NCBI RefSeq assembly: GCF_038446525.1
Contig: NZ_CP151792.1
Span: 558,001-622,000 of the forward strand
Direction of reading: 5' to 3'
DNA length: 64,000 nucleotides
Source: Methanolobus sp. ZRKC5
GTDB lineage: Archaea > Halobacteriota > Methanosarcinia > Methanosarcinales > Methanosarcinaceae
This document shows positions 45,683-55,303 of this stretch, one piece after another. The notes below the pieces were generated by a model. That model saw nothing but the letters and a program-made list of their open reading frames with translations, was not told where the DNA came from and made no database searches. The first letter of the stretch is position 1. Every line of letters starts with the position of its first letter. The translations under genes and the position numbers were made by a program.

Positions 45683-45964
45683 TCATATAGTAAATAACAC
45701 GTCGTCATCAACATCGAAAAGACCAAGTCTTGCTCCCGCATCAAGCCATGCATGCCCATAACTAAAGCAGACAAGCGCATTGACAGGATCATCACACTTA
45801 ACAAAGTGAAGACCGTCATTATAGTATGAGCTTGCCATATTATGATAGTCACTGGCAGCTTTATACATATGAGATTGAGGTATTGGGGCAAATTTCGCCT
45901 TTTCAAGTGCTTCCCTTAATAGTCTTTCATATCTCTTAACTTTTTCATTCAGGTCAGCAGCCAT
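45683..45964 (-). CDS. DUF357 family helical protein
   Basis: The 93-residue protein matches archaeal DUF357: an N-terminal helix (LNEKVKRYERLLREALEKAK) and a second part with YHNMASSYYNDGLHFVKCDD and ALVCFSYGHAWLDAGARLGLF. The fold is a small helix bundle; function is not known. It lies 32 bp downstream of the HerA-like gene on the same strand. Confidence 0.9.
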   Translation of the reverse strand: MAADLNEKVKRYERLLREALEKAKFAPIPQSHMYKAASDYHNMASSYYNDGLHFVKCDDPVNALVCFSYGHAWLDAGARLGLFDVDDDVLFTI

Positions 45965-45996
45965 GTTATACTTGCCTCAACAGTGCTCATAGTTAA

Positions 45997-47784
45997 TTAT
46001 CTGTTCGCCCCAAACAACTTCTTGAATAATTTGCCTCCGCCTTCACTTTCATTCTCGACCGTAGGTTTCCTGGAAGGTTGCCTCTTTGGAGGTGGAGCGA
46101 TATTAGAAGTCGGCTCAGGCATATTTACAACTGGTAGATCTATAATTGGCACATCTACAACCGGCACATCCATCATAATCTCCGGTTCAGGTACACTCGC
46201 CGAAGTTTGAAGCTCTGGCATCGGTCTACGAACAGGAGCCGGTCGTGATGCCTCGTGTTTCTCAGCAAGCATTTCTGCTGGTGGAGGAGGAGTCACCGTT
46301 CTTGCCGCCTTTAGCACGTTTACGGACTCACCACCATGCTTTGACTTTCTGATCCTGATGTCCACAAGCACAGGTCTTTCTATCTCATTACTAACCAGCA
46401 TGGCAACCCCCGGCGGCAGACGCATGAGCTCTTCCTCTACATAGGAAGTAACTCCTTCAAGACCCTTGCTTATAGCCTTGAGGTCATTGGGGTTTGTGAC
46501 TTTCATGATGACCTGAGTACCGCACTGTGAAAGTACGTTCTTATCTATCCTCGCAGGCCTCTGGGAAATTACCATCATACCAAGACCGAATTTTCGTCCT
46601 TCGGACGCTATTGTCCTGAGAATATCAGTACTTGTGGTCTTACTAAATCCTTTTTCAGGGGCATAGTTATGAGCTTCTTCTACAACAAGCATTCCCGGTG
46701 GAATCCGATTCAGCTTGCGTGCCTCAAAAAGACTGGTACACAAACTTGCAACTATCATGCTTTGCAATTCAGGTGTAACTCCCTTGAAATCAATGACGGA
46801 TGCTTTTCCCTTCTGGAACAATTCCTCAATAGACGTCGGATTAGGAGAGAGTATGCCTGTGTCTCTTATCTGTTCAAGAACACTTATCACATTCCACTTG
46901 GCTTTGCTCTTATCGTTACCAACTTCAAATATTATATCTTCAATAGTGTAAGTTTCCATTTCGGAACGTATTTTTTGTATTGCTTCATACAATATTCCAG
47001 TGTGTGTGGTTGAAAAATTATCAGGGAAGATAGAGGTTAGGTCTTTGACCGTGAGATTCATCCCATTCAACCTGAAAAGATCATCTACATCCGGATTTAA
47101 GGATTTGCTTGCGGGTGTGTATACCTTGATCTTGGATCCATACCCTTTAGGAGCTACGCCAAAGCGTGAAAAATCCTCTTTTGCAGCCTCTCCGGGAACT
47201 TTTAAGGAAGAGTACTCACTGTGCGGGTCTATAATAAGGAGCGGAATATTCTGATCAAGCAACTCTTCAAGCAGAACTGAAGCTGTATAGGATTTACCGC
47301 TGCCGGTCTTTGCCAGTATACTGCAGTGTTTCTGTACAAGGCTGTTGACACTAAGTTGCACTTTGATATTCGTTCCTTCAAGCAGACCGATATTCATTTC
47401 ATTGCCTGTAAGTCCAAGCACAGACCTTGTTAGCCCTTCATCAGCTGAAAATATAGGACTTCCCGGACTGAATGGTATTACAGGTGACCTGAGCATTCCA
47501 GTCTCATCCCTTGAACCAATTATCATGACCTCAGCGACTATCTTGTCATCACTTTTGTCCGCACGTTGTCCTTTCATTGCCTCTTCAATAGAAAATGAAT
47601 CACTGTATCTCTTGATTGCCATTACCTGACCAAGAACCCATGTGTGATCTTTCTCATCTGAAGAAGCATCATGCCAGACTTTAACATATGCGCCCCTGTA
47701 CACTTTTGAGCTATCAAAAACCATTACTTTGAACTCAAAGGTTCCGGTTTCTCCAAAAATTATGCCTACTGAACCTCTTACCAT
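45997..47784 (-). CDS. herA: HerA-like DNA translocase/helicase
   Basis: The protein of 595 residues has the HAS-barrel (MVRGSVGIIFGETGTFEFKV) and the FtsK/VirD4-like ATPase domain: Walker A LAKTGSGKSYTASVLLEELL, Walker B region MLVVEEAHNYAPEKG, and ILRTIASEGRKFGLGMMVIS with the downstream QRPARIDKNVLSQCGTQ. HerA works with NurA and Mre11-Rad50 in DNA end resection in many archaea. No nurA, mre11 or rad50 gene is adjacent here, so this may be the DUF87 paralog outside that operon. The C-terminus has a low-complexity Pro-rich tail of about 90 residues with the VPVVDVPIIDLPVVNMP repeat. Confidence 0.88.
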   Translation of the reverse strand: MVRGSVGIIFGETGTFEFKVMVFDSSKVYRGAYVKVWHDASSDEKDHTWVLGQVMAIKRYSDSFSIEEAMKGQRADKSDDKIVAEVMIIGSRDETGMLRSPVIPFSPGSPIFSADEGLTRSVLGLTGNEMNIGLLEGTNIKVQLSVNSLVQKHCSILAKTGSGKSYTASVLLEELLDQNIPLLIIDPHSEYSSLKVPGEAAKEDFSRFGVAPKGYGSKIKVYTPASKSLNPDVDDLFRLNGMNLTVKDLTSIFPDNFSTTHTGILYEAIQKIRSEMETYTIEDIIFEVGNDKSKAKWNVISVLEQIRDTGILSPNPTSIEELFQKGKASVIDFKGVTPELQSMIVASLCTSLFEARKLNRIPPGMLVVEEAHNYAPEKGFSKTTSTDILRTIASEGRKFGLGMMVISQRPARIDKNVLSQCGTQVIMKVTNPNDLKAISKGLEGVTSYVEEELMRLPPGVAMLVSNEIERPVLVDIRIRKSKHGGESVNVLKAARTVTPPPPAEMLAEKHEASRPAPVRRPMPELQTSASVPEPEIMMDVPVVDVPIIDLPVVNMPEPTSNIAPPPKRQPSRKPTVENESEGGGKLFKKLFGANR

Positions 47785-47846
47785 TTTTCATCCCTCAATT
47801 TCATGGTCTTTTCTTTTATGTTTATTATGTATTATTATATCTTCCC

Positions 47847-48650
47847 TCAGTCATCAAGTTCATCCAATATTTCCTGTGGTGCACCTAAGAGCTTGACAAA
47901 TGCTTCAGCTTCTATAAAATGAAGTGATGCAGGGACAACAAGTATGTGCAATGGTTCACCAAAGTCTTCCTCCTGAAGATGACGCACATATCCGGCCTTG
48001 ACAATAGGTTCATCAGAACCTGCCCTGGCAATACCAACAGCAATGGCATTTTCCATAACCCCTTCTCCCCGCCTCTTCTCGATCTCAAGGAGAAGTCCTA
48101 ATGCCTGATTAACCGTCATATAACCCTTGTCCTTGTCTATATCCAGAAAGATCAGGGTGTGCATATCGTGTTCCTTGTTAAGCTTAATAGTATCGTACGG
48201 TGTTTCGGAAATTATAGTATTTCCACGGATACTGGTATATGGGTGAGGTACGGTGGATGCTTTTCCGAATCGATAATTCTGCAGACCGGAAAGACCACAG
48301 ATAGCTGAAGCAATAGATGAGCCATGTATGAGTCGTGTATTAATGTCCATATCCTTTGCACGAAGGCGCAGGTCAACATGGGTCGTAGAGACCATGGTAT
48401 CCCCGCCTGTAAGGAAGACGACATTCTTTTCCTGCGCCTCAGCAAGCCAGTTAGGAGATATCTCCACATCTTCCCTGGAAAGCACATGGATTGGTTTGCA
48501 ATAGAGCGTTTCAAGTTCTTCTATAGTACTACCCATCAAACGGGAGGTATAGAATTCTGCAAATACCATATCAGCATTTTTTATAGCTTCGAGTCCTTTC
48601 AGGGAGATATCATTCTTATCAAAAAGGCCAAGTCCTATGAAAGTAAGCAT
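47847..48650 (-). CDS. dphB: Diphthine synthase
   Basis: The protein of 267 residues methylates the modified histidine of elongation factor 2 during diphthamide synthesis, using SAM. It starts MLTFIGLGLFDKNDISLKGL and has VFLTGGDTMVSTTHVDLRLRA and HGSSIASAICGLSGLQNYRF, all typical of DphB/Dph5. ATG 48650 gives the usual start; a TTG three codons upstream (48659) is in frame but not needed. It is divergent from the thermosome gene, about 165 bp away. Confidence 0.94.
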   Translation of the reverse strand: MLTFIGLGLFDKNDISLKGLEAIKNADMVFAEFYTSRLMGSTIEELETLYCKPIHVLSREDVEISPNWLAEAQEKNVVFLTGGDTMVSTTHVDLRLRAKDMDINTRLIHGSSIASAICGLSGLQNYRFGKASTVPHPYTSIRGNTIISETPYDTIKLNKEHDMHTLIFLDIDKDKGYMTVNQALGLLLEIEKRRGEGVMENAIAVGIARAGSDEPIVKAGYVRHLQEEDFGEPLHILVVPASLHFIEAEAFVKLLGAPQEILDELDD

Positions 48651-48730
48651 AGTCCGCAAATATGCCTTTATGGGTTAAATGCTTTAAGAACGATAATAGA
48701 ATGATAGCAAACAAAGGCAAGACTCGCAAT

Positions 48731-48806
48731 GTTTTTATAGAACTACATACAGTTAGTTTCACTCATACATTATACTGATAAATTAAATTCATATATTATT
48801 GGAGGT
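48731..48806 (+). promoter_or_regulatory. Thermosome promoter and ribosome binding site
   Basis: A TATA-like TTTTTATAG lies at 48731-48739, about 80 bp upstream of the start codon, and GGAGG at 48802-48806 is 8 nt before it. Position of transcription start would be near 48762. Confidence 0.5.
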
Positions 48807-48814
48807 CCTAAGTC

Positions 48815-50434
48815 ATGGCAGGATATGGCAATCAGCCTATAATCATTGTTGATCCAAGTAAACAGCGCACTACAGGAAAAGATGCATTGTCAATGAACAT
48901 CGCTTCTGCAAAAGCAGTTGCAAGTATTGTGAAAACCACCCTTGGTCCTAAAGGTATGGACAAGATGATGGTTAACATTATGGGTGACATAACCCTCACA
49001 AACGATGGTGCAACCATCCTTGATGAAATGGATATCGAACACCCTACTGCAAAAATGATCGTGGAGATCGCCAAAACCCAGGAAAAGATTGCTGGTGACG
49101 GAACAACCAGCGCAGTGGTCATGGCAGGTGCCCTACTTGATAAGGCACAGAAGCTCATAGAGACAGGCGTTCATCCAATAGTTCTTGTTAAAGGTTACAC
49201 GATGGCAACCGAGAAGGCTCTAAGTATTCTCAATGATTATGCCATCACAGTAGATAAGACAGACAGCGAAATGCTTGAGAAAATAGCAAACACCTCCATC
49301 ACAGGGAAAGCTTCAGAGATGGCAGGGGAACAACTTGCAAAGATATGCGTGGATGCTATCTATGCTATCGAATATGAAGGCAAGGTCAATGTTGATGAGG
49401 ACATTGTAATGGTAAAGGAAGTAGGTGGCACAATCCACGATACTGAACTCATTAACGGCATAGCAATTAGAAAAGAGGCACTGCATACCGAAATGCCACG
49501 CCGCATAGAAAATGCTAAGATACTCCTTATTGATACTGATCTCACATTTGCCCAGACAAGTACAAAATCCAAGCTTCTGGTTGATAGTGCTGAGCAGTTA
49601 GCTGATTTCAAGGAGCAGGAAAAAGCAAACTTCATGGAACAGATTCAGAAGATAATTGATACTGGAGCAAATGCAGTATTCTGTTCTAAGAAGATAGATG
49701 ATTATGCACTTCATTTCTTCAAAGAAGCAAATATGTATGCTACAAGGCGTTTAAGGGATGAGGATATGACCGTTCTTTCATATTCAACCGGTGCAACCCT
49801 TGTAAGAAATGTCAACGAGATGACAGCTGATGACCTTGGATATGCTGGACTTATTGAGCAGGAAGATGAGCATGAAGAGAAGACCTACATAAAGGGATTC
49901 AAAGAGGCAAGAACCATGACCATTCTCGTAAAGGGTGGCTCAGAGCATGTCACGGACAATATTGAACGTGTTTTCGATGATGCATTGCACGTAGTAGCGG
50001 CAGTGTATGAAGATGGAAAGATAGTACCTGGTGGTGGCGCATCTGAGATAGAGGTGGCACAGGCATTAAAAACCTATGCAGCATCTGTCGAAGGACGTGA
50101 ACAGCTTGCAATAGTGGCATTTGCAGAAGCTATTGAAGAACTCCCAAGAACTATTGCAGAAAACTGTGGTTTTGATGTTATTGACACACTTATAAACCTG
50201 CGTGCAAAACATGGAACTATGAAAAATGCAGGTCTTGACATTGAGACCGGTGATGTTGTAGATATGCTTGAAAGAGGTATCGTAGACCCACTCAGAGTAA
50301 AGACACAGGCCATCAAATCAGCATCAGAATCAGCAGTATTGGTTCTGCGTGTTGATGACATGCTCCGCGCAAGAGAGCAGGCCATGATGGATGTAGCTCC
50401 AGAGCACAACATCCACAATTACGACATGAGCTGA
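48815..50434 (+). CDS. thsA: Thermosome (group II chaperonin) subunit
   Basis: This is a standard archaeal chaperonin subunit of 539 residues that forms a double-ring ATP-driven folding chamber. All core motifs are intact: TTLGPKGMDKMM, ITLTNDGATIL, AGDGTTSAVV, the catalytic Asp in IERVFDDALHVV, and VPGGGASEIE. The C-terminus ends HNIHNYDMS rather than in a Gly-Met repeat. It is monocistronic, with a strong ribosome binding site and a hairpin terminator. Comparison with the divergent chaperonin at 19476-21110 shows how far the latter has moved. Confidence 0.96.
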   Translation: MAGYGNQPIIIVDPSKQRTTGKDALSMNIASAKAVASIVKTTLGPKGMDKMMVNIMGDITLTNDGATILDEMDIEHPTAKMIVEIAKTQEKIAGDGTTSAVVMAGALLDKAQKLIETGVHPIVLVKGYTMATEKALSILNDYAITVDKTDSEMLEKIANTSITGKASEMAGEQLAKICVDAIYAIEYEGKVNVDEDIVMVKEVGGTIHDTELINGIAIRKEALHTEMPRRIENAKILLIDTDLTFAQTSTKSKLLVDSAEQLADFKEQEKANFMEQIQKIIDTGANAVFCSKKIDDYALHFFKEANMYATRRLRDEDMTVLSYSTGATLVRNVNEMTADDLGYAGLIEQEDEHEEKTYIKGFKEARTMTILVKGGSEHVTDNIERVFDDALHVVAAVYEDGKIVPGGGASEIEVAQALKTYAASVEGREQLAIVAFAEAIEELPRTIAENCGFDVIDTLINLRAKHGTMKNAGLDIETGDVVDMLERGIVDPLRVKTQAIKSASESAVLVLRVDDMLRAREQAMMDVAPEHNIHNYDMS

Positions 50435-50441
50435 ATGATGT

Positions 50442-50475
50442 AAAAGAGGGTTTAACCTCTTTTCACCTTTCTTTT
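50442..50475 (+). terminator. Hairpin terminator after the thermosome gene
   Basis: AAAAGAGG pairs with CCTCTTTT around the loop GTTTAA, followed by a T/C-rich run (50464-50477). It lies 8 bp after the stop codon. Confidence 0.8.
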
Positions 50476-50685
50476 TTATTGCTTTTTTAATCATTTTAAT
50501 TTGTTGTTTAGACCTTATCCCTGAAACTTGTTTTTGATTCACTACTGAAAAAACGATTTTTAATAACCGGGCATACTTTAGTGTTCTACCATAGTTTAAT
50601 CAGAGATTACATATTGAGATGATTAATCATTATATATAACAGAAACGTTTATATCCAATGGATAACTTGTATATCATGATAAACC

Positions 50686-50805
50686 ATGACAGAAAACTAC
50701 TACAACAACAACATAGACCTCACTAAGTTTGCCACGATACTGACCTCACTTGCAGTAACAATGATAGCATATTATTCACTCTTCAATTATCATGGCATGA
50801 TCTAA
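50686..50805 (+). CDS. Microprotein of 39 aa, paralog of 53465-53569
   Basis: The frame encodes a polar start, MTENYYNNNIDLTKFATILT, then a single hydrophobic helix to the end (SLAVTMIAYYSLFNYHGMI). It has a paralog of 34 residues at 53465 with the same start, and upstream regions of the two also match (ACTTGTATATCATGATAAA just before the ATG). A TATA-like GTTTATATCC lies about 35 bp upstream, so the leader is very short and the transcript may be nearly leaderless. The conservation of protein, promoter and a following ATGGCA/TGCCAT inverted repeat argues for a real gene. Function unknown; a small membrane protein is likely. Confidence 0.7.
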   Translation: MTENYYNNNIDLTKFATILTSLAVTMIAYYSLFNYHGMI

Positions 50806-51085
50806 GGTTCTGCCATAATAACTATTATCTTTCCTCCGATGCTTTTCTGTTTTTAATATTTCTTGTCAATTTAAAAATAAATTTACTCCATAGTTCCACA
50901 TATGCAGTGATAATTTAAATAAATTAGTTACAATCAAGTAAAAAAATATAACTTACTATGCATCTGCTTTATTCAATAGTTTCCAGTCTAAATGTGCAAT
51001 GTTTAGAAAAAAATAGACTATGTGAGTATTTTTAAATAAATAATGAAGACATTATTTATATATGTAAATATAATATTCAACTTGA
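50806..51085. other. AT-rich intergenic region before the surface protein gene
   Basis: About 280 bp with long A and T runs. TATTTATATATG near 51051-51062 is a plausible TATA element for the surface protein gene. I see no further gene. Confidence 0.5.
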
Positions 51086-53326
51086 ATGTCATCCTTAAAA
51101 TGCATCATGTTGGAAAAATATCGAGTTCCAGCCATTATATTCTTGTCATTAATTTTACTATCAACATCTGCCACTGCATCATCCTGGCATGTGGAAACAG
51201 TTGACAACAATAGCATTGTTGGATACTACACTTCCCTTGCATTTGATTCAGCAGACAGACCAGCAATAAGTTATTACGATAGCACAAATGGAAATCTTCA
51301 ATATGCTTTTTATGACAGCAACCAATGGATCATTGAAACAATTGATAACAATGAATCTGTTGGATACTACACTTCCCTTGCATTTGACCTGGCAGATAAA
51401 CCAGCAATAAGTTATTACGATAACAATAATGGAGACCTCAAATATGCTTATTACGATGGCAACCAATGGAAAATGCAGATTGTTGATAGCGTAGACAATG
51501 TTGGAAGATACACATCTCTTGCATTTGACTGCTCAAATAATCCAGCAATAAGTTACCATGATGACACAAACGGGACTCTCAAATATGCCCATTACGATGA
51601 TAATGGATGGCAGATTGATATAATAGACAATGGTGGTGATGTTGGACTATACACTTCGCTGGCATTTGACCTGACAGATAAGCCAGCAATAAGTTATGAG
51701 GACAACACGAACTATAGCCTCAAATATGCTTATTATGATAACAACACATGGAATGTGAATACAATTGACAGCAATGGCTACGTTGGACAATATACATCCC
51801 TTGGATTTGATTCTGAAAATAAACCAGCAATAAGCTATCTTGATGCTGGTGTTAACAACCATCTCAAATTTGCTTATTACGATGGCAGCCAATGAAATGT
51901 AGAAACAATAGACAACAGCGGATACGTTGGACAATACACATCTCTTGCATTTGATTTGCAAGATAAACCAGCAATAAGCTATTACGATGTCACTAACAGA
52001 GATCTTAAGTATACCTATTACAATGGCAACAGATGGAAGACTGAAACAGTTGATAGCATTGGTGATGTCGGACGATACACATCCCTTGCTTTTAATTCGA
52101 CAGATGAAGTAGCCATTAGTTATTACGACAGTACCGAGATGACACTCAAATATGCCACTGTTTTGAAGCCAGGTTTTCTTTCAGTCAATTCTTCCATACC
52201 AGATGCTATAATATATGTAGATGAAGCTAAACAGGCCATCCAGACCAACACAACTCTGGTACTTGAAGTCGGAACATACAACATAACTGTGGTAAAAGAT
52301 TTCTATGAAACACCTGCATATCAGATGGTCACTATTAATGGATCCAATCCTGCAATAGAATTTTCAATGGTACCAATCTTACCTGAAGCTGATTACACAA
52401 CAAATACAACATCAGGAATTGCACCGCTAAATGTTGCATTCACAGATCAATCTACAGATGGCCCAACTATGTGGAACCTGTCATTTGGTGATGGACAATG
52501 GTGTAATACAACGGATGAATCAGCAGTTAGTACCACACATGAATACACCAATTCCGGAATATATACTGCAACACTTACTGTTAGTGCAAGGGGATTATCT
52601 AACAGCACATCGACAACAATTACAGTGAATTCACCTCCCTCACCAATTCCATCGAATAGTAACTCCGAAAGCTCTGAACAAACTGCTCCAGACCAAAAAG
52701 AAAAAGTCATGGAAACCACGACCTCATCAATAATAAGAGTTAATAACGGTGCTGAAGTTGAATTTAATTTCTCTGAGAGTAATACACCAATTACAGGAAT
52801 AACCTTTGATTCAAAGAACAACAAAGGCCTTGTTATGGCCAGAGTAGATGTACTCAAAGATACACCTGATGGAGTATTTTCCCCTCCAGGCACTTCTTAT
52901 AAGCTCATAAGTATAAATGTAGGAAATGAAGGTACAATCTCGACAGACAGTGCTGACAATATCAACATCCATTTCAGGGTCAGTAAGGAATGGGCAGCGG
53001 TGAATAAAATGGATACATCCACAATACGCATGACAAGATATCATGATGATCAATGGGATGACCTTCCAACCATCCATGTCGATGAAGATGATGAATTGAT
53101 ATACCTCACCACCCAAACACCTGGCTTTTCAATCTTTAGTATTGTAGGCTTTAAAGCTGGGGAAAGGATAGGAGATGAAGAAATGATGTTGTCAACGTCT
53201 GAATATACTCAAGAACCTGAACCAGAAACAGAGAATATGGAAGTTCGTACTACCCCAGGATTTACAATTATTACAGGGATTGTCATCGTATTTATTGCAG
53301 CCCTTAGGAACAGAAAACAGAAATGA
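51086..53326 (+). pseudogene. Beta-propeller surface protein with one in-frame UGA
   Basis: The frame is open from 51086 to 53326 apart from one TGA at 51893-51895. After a signal peptide (VPAIIFLSLILLSTSATASS) come seven repeats of about 45 residues with the core YTSLAFD ... PAISYYD ... LKYAYYDGNQW, suiting a seven-bladed propeller. A PEGA domain (AIIYVDEAKQAI), a PKD domain (FTDQSTDGPTMWNLSFGDGQ), a PGF-pre-PGF domain, and a C-terminal PGF-CTERM signal (TTPGFTIITGIVIVF, then RNRKQK) follow. The TGA stands where the other repeats have a Trp codon (GNQW), so a TGG to TGA change is likely. The PGF signal implies archaeosortase processing and attachment to the cell surface. Confidence 0.85.
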
Positions 53327-53464
53327 GAGTAGATAGTTAACCGTCCTTTCATTACTTATCCACATACATTCTTTTAGAGATCACTCACATATAATGAATG
53401 ATTAATCATGACATATAACCCATACACTTATATAGAGTGATGCACTTGTATATCATGATAAATC

Positions 53465-53569
53465 ATGACAGAACACTACTACAACAACAATATAGATCTA
53501 ACGAAATTTGCCACGATGCTGACCGGACTTGCTGCTACAATGATGGTATATTATTCCCTCATGGCATGA
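53465..53569 (+). CDS. Microprotein of 34 aa, paralog of 50686-50805
   Basis: The frame starts MTEHYYNNNIDLTKFATMLT, continues with the hydrophobic GLAATMMVYYSL and ends in MA. Compared with the first copy it lacks a short stretch near the end. The promoter is also duplicated: ATGATTAATCAT-like palindrome, TATA-like CTTATATAG and ACTTGTATATCATGATAAA. The two copies flank the surface protein gene. The IS66-like element begins only 30 bp downstream. Confidence 0.65.
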   Translation: MTEHYYNNNIDLTKFATMLTGLAATMMVYYSLMA

Positions 53570-53598
53570 TCAAAGTATCTGCCATGAGAAGTTTTTAT

Positions 53599-55220
53599 GT
53601 AACTATTCAGCCTAGCTCACTTCCATCAAGCTGATTTCTTCATCCACGATCAATTCTGCAACTTTGGAACAAATGAATTGCCATAAAATATTGCACTAAT
53701 TGCATCGATAACAGATTCAGAATTCTTATTAACAGTAGACACGTATCCTCTTATACGGCAGAAATTTTTTGCACCCTGTTCACTGCGGAAAGTACCTGAT
53801 ATCTTCTGCTGTACTTTCGTCATTCTGATATCTCTTTCAGCCTGATTGTTATCAAACGGAACGTTTTGGTCGTACATAAATCGTAAGATATCCTCTTTAT
53901 GGCCAATAAACCTATCCAGCAAATTCTTTACCGTGGTCTGCTTCTTACGTCCTCGTTTTTTAGACCGCACATTTGATTCCGGATCAGGAGGATTTTCATT
54001 CACTCCTAAACAAGTTATGTGATCATAATCCTCACTGAACCTTTGAATTAGCTCAGTATCTAAAAGATCATTATCAACATGATGTTTAATGCATATCAAG
54101 AGATCACTCATTATCTTTGGCCACTGTTGATCCCTGTTTTCGGAAGCTCCAGTTAACTCTCGTAATAAATGTGCATTACATAATGAATGTTGACATTCAT
54201 ATTTGTTGTACGGTTTCCAAAAATCATGTGTTGCAACACCAGTGTAACCTGGTAATATGCCCATAGCATCCATTGCTTCTGAGCCCCTTTTGCGATGTGC
54301 AAAATAATAGGTCAGTTTGTCTGTACCTGCCACATGAAGCCAATTACGAACTGCATTTATTCTCATTCCTGTTTCATCCAGATTGATGACAGGAGATTCT
54401 TTCAGGAGATGTTTCACTGTATTTTCAAAAGCTCCAAGCTTCTCAAAACAACTACGTTCCGTGTTCACCAAAGTAGCAGGACTTATCTTGCATCCCAAAA
54501 TATCAGAGAACAACTTGGTAACACGCTGATAAGGAAGTAATTGGTAAGTGTGCAAATAAACTGCAAATGACTTAACTCGATGACCGTATTGAGTCGGCTG
54601 AGTTACACCATCTGGAAAAAGAGCTTTGTTTACATGAGAACATTTGGGACATGTTTTAATCTCGCAACGATGTTCAATGCAATTGATAGTTATAGGAGGA
54701 ATGTCAAAGACCTGTCTTCTTTCATAGTCAGAGGGAACAGAAGCTAACGATCTCCCACAATTGACGCATTGATTAACAGGATGAACAATAACTTCATCCG
54801 GATCATCATTTATTCTTAATGTAGTACCAGGATGACCGTTTTGACCACCTACATGCTTATTGGTCTTTTTTCTTTGACTTTTAACGGTTGGTTTATTCCG
54901 TGCATAAGAATCAGTAGAAGGTGGTTTGCTACTGTTGCGACTATTCTTTTCAAGCATTTCTTCCAAATGCCTGACACGCTCTTCAAGTTGTGCAATTTGG
55001 AGAGATTGATGTTCAATTATCCCAAGTAATCGAGTTACAAGTTCTACTACTGCTTCTGGACCAGCTTCATAAACTGCAAGTATTTCTTCGCGGTCTATAC
55101 AAATCCCCTCAGATTGATAGACGTTTTTTATGATATTTTACTGAATATTTTTTAACACATAGAATGAAGCCATAGTATATTGTTTTTTGCATCATTAAAA
55201 CAGTCAGGCTGAATAGTTAC
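53599..55220 (-). mobile_element. IS66-like insertion sequence, 1622 bp
   Basis: The element starts GTAACTATTCAGCCTAGCTC and ends with the inverse AGGCTGAATAGTTAC. It is flanked by the exact 8-bp duplication GTTTTTAT (53591-53598 and 55221-55228), as for the IS66 family. It carries only the transposase gene, without the small tnpA and tnpB genes of larger IS66 members, as in the ISBst12 group. Its terminal 15 bp are the same as those of the four 194-bp MITEs of this window. Confidence 0.94.
53650..55098 (-). CDS. IS66-family transposase, single gene type
   Basis: The protein shows a leucine-zipper-like start (AVVELVTRLLGIIEHQSLQI), the KNSRNSSKPPSTDS signature, a zinc region (NQCVNCGRSL ... 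IKTCPKCSH), and the catalytic domain with INLDETGMRI, GVATHDFWKPY and the Glu region VPFDNNQAERDIRM. Starting at the TTG 54966 the product has 438 residues, but the conserved zipper lies upstream in frame. The only choices there are non-standard: ATA at 55098, 7 nt after GAGGGG, or ATT at 55104. I therefore extend the gene to 55098. No frameshift or stop is present, so the element may be active. Confidence 0.85.
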   Translation of the reverse strand: MDREEILAVYEAGPEAVVELVTRLLGIIEHQSLQIAQLEERVRHLEEMLEKNSRNSSKPPSTDSYARNKPTVKSQRKKTNKHVGGQNGHPGTTLRINDDPDEVIVHPVNQCVNCGRSLASVPSDYERRQVFDIPPITINCIEHRCEIKTCPKCSHVNKALFPDGVTQPTQYGHRVKSFAVYLHTYQLLPYQRVTKLFSDILGCKISPATLVNTERSCFEKLGAFENTVKHLLKESPVINLDETGMRINAVRNWLHVAGTDKLTYYFAHRKRGSEAMDAMGILPGYTGVATHDFWKPYNKYECQHSLCNAHLLRELTGASENRDQQWPKIMSDLLICIKHHVDNDLLDTELIQRFSEDYDHITCLGVNENPPDPESNVRSKKRGRKKQTTVKNLLDRFIGHKEDILRFMYDQNVPFDNNQAERDIRMTKVQQKISGTFRSEQGAKNFCRIRGYVSTVNKNSESVIDAISAIFYGNSFVPKLQN

Positions 55221-55303
55221 GTTTTTATTAACATTGTTATTGAAATACAATCGTTTTTCTTTCAATCATACTTTTATATTTGCAAGTCAAAATTTTTATA
55301 GGA

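Noticed and set aside
51893-51895. In-frame TGA as a selenocysteine codon
   Set aside because: The position corresponds to a structural Trp in the other propeller repeats, no SECIS-like element is evident, and selenoproteins of this kind are not expected in Methanosarcinaceae.
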